Assembly: GCA_938008415.1 (NCBI GenBank) | Contig: CALLKI010000109.1 | Coordinates: 1-28,353 of the forward strand | Direction: 5' to 3' | Source: an uncultured Luteimonas sp. | Lineage (GTDB): Bacteria > Pseudomonadota > Gammaproteobacteria > Xanthomonadales > Xanthomonadaceae | DNA: 28,353 bases | Shown here: piece after piece, positions 8,074 to 16,621 of the stretch | Position numbering within the stretch: the stretch's first letter is position 1 | Layout of the letters: every line of letters starts with the position of its first letter | The notes under the pieces: generated by a model | Seen by the model: the letters and a program-made list of their open reading frames with translations, nothing else | Database searches by the model: none | What the model was told of the DNA's origin: nothing | Position numbers and translations under genes: made by a program

Positions 8074-9153
8074 TTACCCCGCCCTGCGCGGGCGCCGGAT
8101 CCGCCCGTCGCCGAAGTACATCCACGTCGCCAATGCCAGCAGCGGCAGCACCAGCCACCACAGCCCGAACGCGACCGGGATCCGGCCGTCGGCGATCCAG
8201 TCGGTGCCCAGCATCATCAGGTTCATGCCGAACAGGTAGGCCAGGAAGCCGATCACGATCCGGCCCGAGCGACCCTGCCGCGGCGGGCTGCGCGCCAGCG
8301 GCACCGCCAGCAGCGCGAAGCCCAGCGCCAGCAGCGGGGGCGCGATGCGGTAGTGGATCTGCGCCCTGGCCTCCGGCCGCGGATCGCCCAGCAGCGCCAG
8401 CGTGGACAGGCGCTCGGGGGCGTCGTCGGCATAGGTCTTCTGGGCGTCGGGCAGGCGCACCTCGTTGACGCGGTAGCGCATCATGCGGAAATCGAGGCCG
8501 CCATCGGCCGGGCCTTCCACCCGGAATCCGTTCTCCAGGGTCAGGTAGCGCTGCGTGCCCTGCAGTTGCAGCGAGCCGTTGAGCGCGGTGGTGATGTCCA
8601 TGCGCCCGTCCTTGAGCCGGTAGATGAAGACCCGCCCCATCTCCCGGCCATCGCCGGACATGGCGTTGACGTACACCACGCCCCCACCGCCGGGCAGCTC
8701 GGTGAAGCGCCCGGCCTCCAGGCCGGAGACCAGCAGGCTGCGGTTCCCGGCCTCGATCAGCCGCAGCGAGTAGTCCCGCGCCCACGGGCCCAGCCACAGC
8801 GAGCAGGCCCCGACCACCAGCACGAACGGCAGCACCAGCATCATCAGCGGGCGCAGCAGGCGCCCCGGCCCCACCCCGATCGAAGTCAGCACGGGCATCT
8901 CGCTGTCGCGGTGCAGCCGGCCCATGGCCAGCAGCAGGCCCAGCATCAGCCCGAGCGGCAGGATCAGCGGCAGGTAGCGCAGCATCTGCAGGCCGAACTG
9001 GGCCAGCATCAGCCCCGCCGGGATCCGGCCCGCGGCGATGTCGCTGAGCACCTTGGTGAACACCCCGCCCAGGCAGACGATCATCAGCACCACCAGCGCC
9101 GCGAACGTGGCCTCGGCGAACTCCCGGAACAGGTAGCGGTCCAGCTTCGGCAT
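8074..9153 (-). CDS. lptF: LPS export ABC transporter permease LptF
   Basis: This is the partner permease of LptG, 359 residues from MPKLDRYLFREFAEATFAALVV. Three N-terminal helices, a periplasmic domain and three C-terminal helices are visible. The coupling segment reads HRDSEMPVLTSIGVGPGRLLRP, aligning with SELTALRALGISRKRL of LptG. The order lptF then lptG, diverging from pepA, matches E. coli and many relatives. Longer upstream reading into 9154-9666 lacks family similarity, so the ATG at 9153 is preferred. The upstream sequence has no strong Shine-Dalgarno site. Confidence 0.94.
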   Translation of the reverse strand: MPKLDRYLFREFAEATFAALVVLMIVCLGGVFTKVLSDIAAGRIPAGLMLAQFGLQMLRYLPLILPLGLMLGLLLAMGRLHRDSEMPVLTSIGVGPGRLLRPLMMLVLPFVLVVGACSLWLGPWARDYSLRLIEAGNRSLLVSGLEAGRFTELPGGGGVVYVNAMSGDGREMGRVFIYRLKDGRMDITTALNGSLQLQGTQRYLTLENGFRVEGPADGGLDFRMMRYRVNEVRLPDAQKTYADDAPERLSTLALLGDPRPEARAQIHYRIAPPLLALGFALLAVPLARSPPRQGRSGRIVIGFLAYLFGMNLMMLGTDWIADGRIPVAFGLWWLVLPLLALATWMYFGDGRIRRPRRAG

Positions 9154-9283
9154 CGGGCGGGGTTGCTTTAGACTTGAGGATTCGGCCAGCGGTGGCTGCA
9201 TGCCGCCGCGGCGGGCTCCCGGCACAGGCAGGGGACCGCCAGGCGGCCCGGCATTGTACGTAACAACCCCTGGAATCTGATCG
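9154..9283. promoter_or_regulatory. divergent lptF / pepA control region
   Basis: This 130-base gap separates two divergent starts and must carry promoters for both operons. It contains a near-palindrome TTGTACGTAACAA around 9255-9267, about 20 bases before the pepA start, which could overlap a -10 element or a binding site. I cannot define -35 and -10 pairs with confidence. Confidence 0.4.
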
Positions 9284-10774
<1,491 letters not shown>

Positions 10775-10866
10775 CCACGGGCACCGGGCAAGCGCAGGAT
10801 CATGCCCCGCGGGCCGGCGCCACCCGGTCCGCGTCCCGGCCCGCACACGTCCGCTGACCCGCCGCC

Positions 10867-11292
10867 ATGCCCAGAGCCGACTTCTACCTGATCGCCAGGC
10901 CCCGCTTCCGCGAACGGCCGCTGCGCCTGGTCTGCGAGCTGGTGCGCAAGGCCTACGAGGCCGGCCTCTGGACCCTGGTGCTGGCCCGCGACACCGCCCA
11001 GGCCGAGGAACTGGACGACCTGCTCTGGGACATGGGCGACGACGTCTACATCCCGCACCAGATCGCCGGCATCGACGACGAGGACGAGATGACGCCGGTG
11101 CTGATCGCCGACCCGCAGACCGACGTTCCCATGCGCCCGCTGGTGATCAACCTGCGTGACGGCCCCGTCACCGGCAGCTTCGAGCGAGTGCTCGAGGTGG
11201 TGCCCGCGGAGGAATCCGCGCGCGGCCCGCTGCGCGAGCGCTGGAAGCATTACAAGGCGCTCGGCTACGAGCTGAACAAGTACGACATGTAG
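10867..11292 (+). CDS. holC: DNA polymerase III chi subunit
   Basis: Chi belongs to the clamp-loader complex; it binds SSB and joins the DnaX complex through psi (HolD). The 141-residue protein starts MPRADFYLIARPRFRERPLRLVCELVRKAYEAG and contains LLWDMGDDVYIPHQ, typical of HolC (FYLL..., LW...FIPH). The C-terminal helix RERWKHYKALGYELNKYDM also fits. It lies between pepA and valS, the conserved position. The 92-base gap after pepA shows no clear terminator. A candidate for its partner psi is encoded at 14694-14984. Confidence 0.94.
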   Translation: MPRADFYLIARPRFRERPLRLVCELVRKAYEAGLWTLVLARDTAQAEELDDLLWDMGDDVYIPHQIAGIDDEDEMTPVLIADPQTDVPMRPLVINLRDGPVTGSFERVLEVVPAEESARGPLRERWKHYKALGYELNKYDM

Positions 11293-11314
11293 GCGCGGCC
11301 GCCGCGCCGGAACC

Positions 11315-14170
11315 ATGGCTATCCCGCAGCATCCGACCATGACCGACCAACTCGCCCCGACCTACGAACCCGGTACCTTCGAGACGCGCCTCTACGACGA
11401 GTGGGAGGCGAAGGGCGTCTTCGAGCCGCGCGGCGACGGCCCGGCCTACACCATCCTGCTGCCGCCGCCCAACGTCACCGGCACCCTGCACATGGGCCAC
11501 GCGTTCCAGCACACCCTGCAGGACGCGCTGGTCCGCTACCACCGCATGCGCGGCTACCGCGCGCTGTGGCAGATGGGCACCGACCACGCCGGCATCGCCA
11601 CCGAGATGGTGGTCAGCCGCAACCTGGCGCTGGAAGGCAAGGGCGAGACCCGTGACTCGCTGGGCCGCGCGAAGTTCATCGAGAAGGTCTGGGAGTGGAA
11701 GCACCAGTCCGGCGGCACCATCGAGCGGCAGATGCGTCGGCTGGGCGCCTCGGGGGACTGGTCGCGCAGCGTCTTCACCATGGACCCGATGCCGTCCAGG
11801 GCGGTGGTCGAGGCCTTCGTGCGCCTGTACGACATGGGGCTGATCTACCGCGGCAAGCGGCTGGTCAACTGGGACCCGGTGCTGAAGACCGCAGTCTCCG
11901 ACCTCGAGGTGGTGAACCAGGAGGAGGACGGCTTCCTCTGGCTGATCCGCTACCCGCTGGCCGACGGCGCGAGCTACGAGCACGTCGAGCGCGACGCCGA
12001 CGGCAACGAGGTGCTGCGCGAGAGCCGCGACCACGTGGTCGTGGCCACCACCCGCCCGGAGACCATGCTCGGCGACGTGGCGGTGATGGTGCACCCGGAC
12101 GACCCGCGCTATGCGGCGCTGGTCGGCAGGACGATCGAACTGCCGCTGACCGGGCGCCGGATCCCGGTGATCGCCGACGACTACGTGGACAGCGCCTTCG
12201 GCACCGGCGTGGTCAAGGTCACCCCCGCTCACGACTTCAACGACTACGCCGTCGGCCAGCGCCACGGGCTGCCCCTGATCAACATCTTCAACGACGACGC
12301 CAGCATCAACGACCAGGCGCCGGGGAAGTACCGCGGGCTCGACCGTTACGAGGCGCGCAAGGCCGTGCTCGCCGACCTCGAGGCCGCCGGCCTGCTGGTC
12401 GAGACCCGGCCGCACAAGCTGCAGGTGCCACGCGGCGACCGCAGCGGCCAGGTGATCGAGCCGTACCTGACCGACCAGTGGTTCGTGAAGATGGACGGAC
12501 TGGCCAGGCGCGGCCTCGAACTGGTCGAATCCGGCCAGGTCCGGTTCGTCCCGCCAAACTGGATCAACACCTACCGCCACTGGCTGGAGAACATCCAGGA
12601 CTGGACCATCAGCCGCCAGCTGTGGTGGGGCCACCGCATCCCGGCCTGGTACGACGAGGCGGGCAACATCCATGTCGGCCGCGACGAGGCCGACGCCCGC
12701 GCCCGCTCCGGCCTGCCCGCCGACGTGCCGCTGCGCCAGGACGAGGACGTGCTCGAGACCTGGTTCTCCTCGGCGCTGTGGCCGTTCAGCACCATGGGCT
12801 GGCCCGACGGGGAGGCGATGCGCGAGCGCGGCTTCGACGCGTACCTGCCCACCGACGTGCTGGTGACCGGCTTCGACATCATCTTCTTCTGGGTCGCGCG
12901 CATGGTGATGATGACCGACGCGCTGACCGGGAAGATCCCGTTCCGCGACGTCTACATCACCGGCCTGGTCCGCGACAAGGACGGCCAGAAGATGTCCAAG
13001 TCGAAGGGCAACATCCTCGACCCGCTGGACATCATCGACGGCATCAGTGCCGACGCGCTGGTGGCCAAGCGCACCACGGGCCTGATGAAGCCCACCGACG
13101 CGCCACGGATCGAGAAGGCCACGCGCAGGGAGTTCCCGGACGGCATCGCCGCGCACGGTGCCGACCCGCTGCGCTTCACCATGGCCGCGCTGGCCGGCCC
13201 GGGCCGTGACATCAAGTTCGACCTGTCGCGCTGCGAGGGCTACAAGAACTTCTGCAACAAGCTGTGGAACGCGACGCGCTTCGTGCTGATGAACACGGAG
13301 GGCTTCGACGCCTCGCACGCCCCGGCCGGACCGGCCACCGACGCCGAAAAGTGGATCCTGGCGCGGCTCGCCCACGCCGCCGCGCAGGCGCGCGAGCACT
13401 TCGCCAGCTACCGGTTCGACCTGCTCGCGCAGGCGCTGTACGAGTTCGCGTGGAACGAGTTCTGCGACTGGTTCGTGGAACTGTCCAAGCCCGCGCTGCA
13501 GGGCACGGACGCGGCCGCCGCCGGCAGCACCCGCCGCACCCTGCTGGTGGTGCTGGAGGCGATGCTGCGCCTGCTGCACCCGCTGGTCCCGTTCGTCACA
13601 GAGCAGCTGTGGCGGCACGTGGCGCCAAGGCTGGGCATCGCCGGCGACACCATCTGCCTGCAGCGCTACCCGCAGGAGGAAGACTTCGCGCGCGAGGAGT
13701 TCTCCCGCGCCGAAGGCGACGTCGAGTGGCTCAGGCAGATGGTCACCGCCCTGCGCCGGATCCGCAGCGAGCTGGGCGTGCCGCCCTCGAAGCACGCCTC
13801 GCTGCTGGTCGCCGGCGGCGGCGCCGGCGACCAGGAACGCCTGCAGCGCTTCGACGCGCAGCTGAAGTTCCTCGCCCGGCTCGGGCACATCGGCGCGGTC
13901 GAAGGCGAGCCGCCGCCGTCCGCCGCTGGTCTGGTCGGCGAGCTGAAGCTGTTCGTGCCGCTGGAGGGCCTGGTGGACCTCGACGCCGAGCGCGCGCGTC
14001 TGGACAAGGAAATCGTCCGCGTGTCGGCGGAGAAGGCAAAAAGCGAGGCCAAGCTGGCGAAGTTCACCGAGAAGGTGCCGGTGGCGGTGGTGGAGCAGGA
14101 ACGCCAGCGCCTGGCCGACTGGACCGCGCGGCTGGAAGCGCTCACCGCGCAGCGCGCGCGCCTGTCCTGA
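11315..14170 (+). CDS. valS: valyl-tRNA synthetase
   Basis: ValS charges tRNA-Val and edits misactivated threonine. The 951-residue class Ia enzyme shows the HIGH-type motif HMGH (59-62) within PPPNVTGTLHMGHAF, an inserted editing domain containing TTRPETMLGDVAVMVHPDD, and the KMSKS motif at 559-563. An anticodon-binding helical domain and a C-terminal ValS coiled-coil arm (LVDLDAERARLDKEIVRVSAEKAKSEAKL) follow. The 11315 start gives MAIPQHPTMTDQ; an in-frame ATG at 11339 giving MTDQLAPTYEP resembles relatives more closely and may be the true start. Only 22 bases separate it from holC. Confidence 0.97.
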   Translation: MAIPQHPTMTDQLAPTYEPGTFETRLYDEWEAKGVFEPRGDGPAYTILLPPPNVTGTLHMGHAFQHTLQDALVRYHRMRGYRALWQMGTDHAGIATEMVVSRNLALEGKGETRDSLGRAKFIEKVWEWKHQSGGTIERQMRRLGASGDWSRSVFTMDPMPSRAVVEAFVRLYDMGLIYRGKRLVNWDPVLKTAVSDLEVVNQEEDGFLWLIRYPLADGASYEHVERDADGNEVLRESRDHVVVATTRPETMLGDVAVMVHPDDPRYAALVGRTIELPLTGRRIPVIADDYVDSAFGTGVVKVTPAHDFNDYAVGQRHGLPLINIFNDDASINDQAPGKYRGLDRYEARKAVLADLEAAGLLVETRPHKLQVPRGDRSGQVIEPYLTDQWFVKMDGLARRGLELVESGQVRFVPPNWINTYRHWLENIQDWTISRQLWWGHRIPAWYDEAGNIHVGRDEADARARSGLPADVPLRQDEDVLETWFSSALWPFSTMGWPDGEAMRERGFDAYLPTDVLVTGFDIIFFWVARMVMMTDALTGKIPFRDVYITGLVRDKDGQKMSKSKGNILDPLDIIDGISADALVAKRTTGLMKPTDAPRIEKATRREFPDGIAAHGADPLRFTMAALAGPGRDIKFDLSRCEGYKNFCNKLWNATRFVLMNTEGFDASHAPAGPATDAEKWILARLAHAAAQAREHFASYRFDLLAQALYEFAWNEFCDWFVELSKPALQGTDAAAAGSTRRTLLVVLEAMLRLLHPLVPFVTEQLWRHVAPRLGIAGDTICLQRYPQEEDFAREEFSRAEGDVEWLRQMVTALRRIRSELGVPPSKHASLLVAGGGAGDQERLQRFDAQLKFLARLGHIGAVEGEPPPSAAGLVGELKLFVPLEGLVDLDAERARLDKEIVRVSAEKAKSEAKLAKFTEKVPVAVVEQERQRLADWTARLEALTAQRARLS

Positions 14171-14205
14171 AGCCCCTCACGGGTGCCGTGGAGCGGCGGG
14201 CGCGG

Positions 14206-14697
14206 TTACGCGCCCCCGTCCTCCGGCAGCAGTTCCATCGCCATCACGATGGCGTCCTCGCGGCCGTTGTGCGCCGGGTAGTAGCGCGGCCTGCGGCCGA
14301 TCTCGTTGAACCCTTCGCTGTGGTAGAGCGCGATTGCCGGCGCGTTCGAGGGCCGCACCTCGAGGAAGATGCGCTCGGCACCGTGGCCGCGGGCGATCCG
14401 GACCAGCGCGCGCAGCAGGCGCCGGCCGAGGCCGCGTCCCTGCGCCTCGGGCGCGATGCAGATGTTGAGCACGTGGGCCTCGCCGGCGGCGAGGCTCACC
14501 ACCCCGTAGCCCAGGATCGCATCCCCCTCGACCATCACCCACGACGGGTAGCCGGCCTGCAGGCAGTCGCGGAAGATGCCCAGCGTCCACGGGAACGGGT
14601 ACGCCCGGCGCTCGATGTCCATGACCGCGTCGAGGTCGTCGCCGCGCATCGGACGCAGCGCCGTCCTCGCGTCTCCGGGAACCGCCGTGGCGTTCAT
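14206..14697 (-). CDS. rimI: ribosomal-protein-S18-alanine N-acetyltransferase RimI
   Basis: RimI is a GNAT enzyme that acetylates the N-terminal alanine of ribosomal protein S18. The 163-residue protein contains the acetyl-CoA loop QGRGLG (86-91), the substrate strand VLNICIAPEAQGRG, and the C-terminal NAPAIALYHSEGFNEIGRRPRYY typical of RimI. Glu113 and Tyr125 align with the catalytic Glu and Tyr of characterised RimI. The start at 14697 overlaps the upstream gene stop by 4 bases, implying translational coupling in a pssA, 14694-14984 gene, rimI operon. It converges with valS across 35 bases that show no obvious terminator. Confidence 0.93.
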   Translation of the reverse strand: MNATAVPGDARTALRPMRGDDLDAVMDIERRAYPFPWTLGIFRDCLQAGYPSWVMVEGDAILGYGVVSLAAGEAHVLNICIAPEAQGRGLGRRLLRALVRIARGHGAERIFLEVRPSNAPAIALYHSEGFNEIGRRPRYYPAHNGREDAIVMAMELLPEDGGA

Positions 14698-14984
14698 GCC
14701 TTTGCCCGCATCGCCCTCAGCTTCGGCCACAGCGCGCGCTTGGCGGCCGGGTCGGCCCTGCCCTGCCAGCCGCACTCGCGCAGGAAGCCCGCCACATCCT
14801 CCGTGCCGGTGCGCCCGGCCGCCCTGAGCAGCGCCGCAAGCAGTTTCGGGCCCGGCGGCGCGGCCCCGGCTGGCGCGGCCCCGGCCGGCGCGGTACCGGA
14901 GCCGGTGCCGAACCCGGGGGCGAGATCCATCACCTCGTATCCGAGCGCGCCCAGGACCTCGCGCTGGAACGGATCCCAGCTCAT
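14694..14984 (-). CDS. small protein between pssA and rimI; candidate DNA polymerase III psi subunit (HolD-like)
   Basis: The 96-residue product starts MSWDPFQREVLGALGYEVMDL and ends DPAAKRALWPKLRAMRAKA. Two short blocks resemble E. coli HolD as I recall it. The N-terminal chi-binding peptide there has W-Q-x-x-x-L-G-I, and the C-terminal block reads NPTARAALWQQI, close to DPAAKRALWPKL here. Context agrees: in E. coli holD sits directly upstream of rimI, and here the gene overlaps rimI by 4 bases. The middle (about 24-46) is an Ala/Gly/Pro linker (TAPAGAAPAGAAPPGP) encoded by a 15-base tandem repeat. At 96 residues it is shorter than E. coli HolD (137). If this is not psi, it is a lineage-specific protein of unknown role. 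The coding call is strong; the function is an inference. Confidence 0.6.
   Translation of the reverse strand: MSWDPFQREVLGALGYEVMDLAPGFGTGSGTAPAGAAPAGAAPPGPKLLAALLRAAGRTGTEDVAGFLRECGWQGRADPAAKRALWPKLRAMRAKA
14857..14900 (-). repeat. in-frame 15-base tandem repeat, about three units
   Basis: Units at 14857-14871 and 14872-14886 differ only in the last base. A degenerate third unit follows at 14887-14900. On the minus strand they encode the repeating A-P-A-G-A linker of the small pssA-rimI gene. A 15-base period keeps frame if copies are gained or lost, so linker length may vary between strains. Confidence 0.75.
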
Positions 14985-15754
14985 GCGCCTCCCGCCTTGT
15001 CCGGTTCGCGGCGGCGCCAGAACCACATCACCGGGCCGGAGAGTGCATACAGTGTCGCCGCGGTGAACAGGGTCACGGGGGGGTTGATCCACAACGCGAT
15101 CAGCACCGCGACCGCGACCAGGAGCGCCGCGAACGGCACCCGGTCCGACCTGGGGCCAGTCCCGCTGCCCTTGAAGCTGTTGTAGCGCAGCCGGCTGACC
15201 ATCAGCAGCGCTGCCGCCACGGTCACGAACAGCGCGGCGTAACGCAGGTCCTCGCCGGCCCAGCCGAACTCGTGGCAGGCCCAGACGAAGCTGGCCATCA
15301 GGCCCGCCGCTGCCGGGCTGGCCAGGCCGATGAACCAGCGCTTGTCCACCTGGCCCACCTGGCTGTTGAAGCGCGCCAGCCGCAGCGCCGCGCAGGCCGT
15401 GTACAGGAACGCCCCCAGCCAGCCGATCTTGCCCATGGTCGGGCCGTCCAGGCGCAGCGACACCAGCGCCCAGTGGTACATCACCAGCGCGGGGGCCATG
15501 CCGAAGCTGACCAGGTCGGCCAGCGAGTCGTACTGCACGCCGAACTCGCTCTGGGTGTTGGTCAGGCGCGCCACGCGGCCATCCACACCGTCGAGCATCG
15601 CCGCCACGAAGATCGCGATGCAGGCCGCGGTGAAGCGCCCCTGCGAGGCGGCGATGATGGCGAAGAAACCCGCGAACAGGCCGCCCGTCGTGAACAGGTT
15701 GGGCAGCAGGTAGATGCCGCGTCCGCGCATGGGGGGTGTGGCCTGGGAGTCCAT
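14981..15754 (-). CDS. pssA: CDP-diacylglycerol-serine O-phosphatidyltransferase
   Basis: PssA makes phosphatidylserine from CDP-diacylglycerol and serine, the precursor of phosphatidylethanolamine. The 257-residue membrane protein carries the complete CDP-alcohol phosphotransferase motif DGxxARx8Gx3Dx3D: Asp58-Gly59, Ala62-Arg63, Gly72, Asp76 and Asp80. Several hydrophobic segments surround it, beginning with LFTTGGLFAGFFAIIAAS. This is the integral-membrane type, unlike the phospholipase-D-like PssA of E. coli. The stop overlaps the next start by 4 bases, so it heads an operon with the HolD-like gene and rimI. Confidence 0.92.
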   Translation of the reverse strand: MDSQATPPMRGRGIYLLPNLFTTGGLFAGFFAIIAASQGRFTAACIAIFVAAMLDGVDGRVARLTNTQSEFGVQYDSLADLVSFGMAPALVMYHWALVSLRLDGPTMGKIGWLGAFLYTACAALRLARFNSQVGQVDKRWFIGLASPAAAGLMASFVWACHEFGWAGEDLRYAALFVTVAAALLMVSRLRYNSFKGSGTGPRSDRVPFAALLVAVAVLIALWINPPVTLFTAATLYALSGPVMWFWRRREPDKAGGA

Positions 15755-15887
15755 CCTTCCAGTGTAACCGCGCCACGAACGCCGCAGGCGTCACGCTTCC
15801 GGCATCCGCCCCGCCGGCCGCGCTTGCGCGTCCGCCCCCGCGGTGCTGCAATCCGGGGATCCCCCGTTGCCCTGATGGAGCCCCTGC
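15755..15887. promoter_or_regulatory. divergent pssA / DUF4124 control region
   Basis: This 133-base gap lies between divergent starts and must hold promoters for the pssA operon (minus) and the DUF4124 pair (plus). A clear Shine-Dalgarno GGAG (15877-15880) sits 7 bases before the ATG at 15888. No -35/-10 pair stands out. Confidence 0.4.
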
Positions 15888-16271
15888 ATGATGCGCCGCA
15901 TCCCGCTCCTCGTGATCGCCGGCCTGTCCGCCGGCCTGGCGGCCGCCCAGGCCGGCGAGGTCTACCAGTGGAAGGACGCCAACGGCGTGACCCACTACTC
16001 GCAGACGCCGCCCCCGCAAGGCCAGTTCCAGCAACGGCAGATCACCTCGCATGGCCCGGCCTCGCCGCAGGCCGCCGCGCCGGCCAAGCCCGCCGAGGAC
16101 CCGCAGTGCGCCGCCGCGCGCGCCAACCTGGAGGTGCTCCAGAGCGGCCAGCCGGTGCACGAGGCCGGCGAGGACGGCAAGCCCGGCCGCCAGCTCGGCG
16201 AGGACGAGCGCCAGAGCCAGATCGAGCTCGCCAACGCCGCCATCCGGGCCTATTGCCGCCAGGGAAGCTGA
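15888..16271 (+). CDS. DUF4124 domain-containing exported protein
   Basis: The 127-residue protein begins with a signal peptide (MMRRIPLLVIAGLSAGLAAAQA, cleavage likely near AQA-GE). A DUF4124 domain follows at once, with the hallmark VYQWKDANGVTHYSQTPP. The rest is Ala/Pro/Gln-rich and ends in a helical stretch EDERQSQIELANAAIRAYC. DUF4124 is a small periplasmic domain of unknown role, common in beta- and gammaproteobacteria. A second ATG at 15891 is possible, but spacing from GGAG favours 15888. The next gene, another DUF4124 protein, starts one base after this stop. Confidence 0.85.
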   Translation: MMRRIPLLVIAGLSAGLAAAQAGEVYQWKDANGVTHYSQTPPPQGQFQQRQITSHGPASPQAAAPAKPAEDPQCAAARANLEVLQSGQPVHEAGEDGKPGRQLGEDERQSQIELANAAIRAYCRQGS

Positions 16272-16272
16272 C

Positions 16273-16557
16273 ATGAAACCGGCGTGGATGGCGGCAGGAC
16301 TGCTGGCCGTCCTCGCCGCCGCCTGGTGGCTGGCGCGCGACGCCGCCCCCCGCTCCACCCGGGAACAGCCGGAGTCGCGCGGCACGCCCGCCGCCGCGGC
16401 GCCCCGCGTGCTGTACCGCTGGCGCGATGCCGACGGCGTGCTCCAGATCACCGACACCCCGCCACGGGACCGCCCCTACGAGGCCGTGGACGTGGACGCC
16501 CTCGACCGGCGCAACCGCTTCGATCCGCACCCTCCCGCCCGGGCGGACGCCCGCTGA
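16273..16557 (+). CDS. second DUF4124-like membrane-anchored protein
   Basis: The 94-residue protein starts MKPAWMAAGLLAVLAAAWWLA, an uncleaved anchor or signal segment with no obvious cleavage site. A Pro/Ala linker leads to a DUF4124-type core, VLYRWRDADGVLQITDTPP, which parallels VYQWKDANGVTHYSQTPP in the preceding gene. The tail is short and charged (VDVDALDRRNRFDPHPP). It begins one base after the upstream stop, so the two are almost certainly co-translated and look like a tandem duplication that has diverged. The function is unknown. Confidence 0.8.
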   Translation: MKPAWMAAGLLAVLAAAWWLARDAAPRSTREQPESRGTPAAAAPRVLYRWRDADGVLQITDTPPRDRPYEAVDVDALDRRNRFDPHPPARADAR

Positions 16558-16621
16558 AACTCCGGCCACGCCGCTGCTGCGTGGCACAATGCGCGTCCCT
16601 TTGCCCGGATTTTTCCGAGAA

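Noticed and set aside
11168..13888. A 906-codon minus-strand frame antisense to valS
   Set aside because: It has no recognisable motifs and lies opposite the complete ValS catalytic and editing domains; high-GC artefact.
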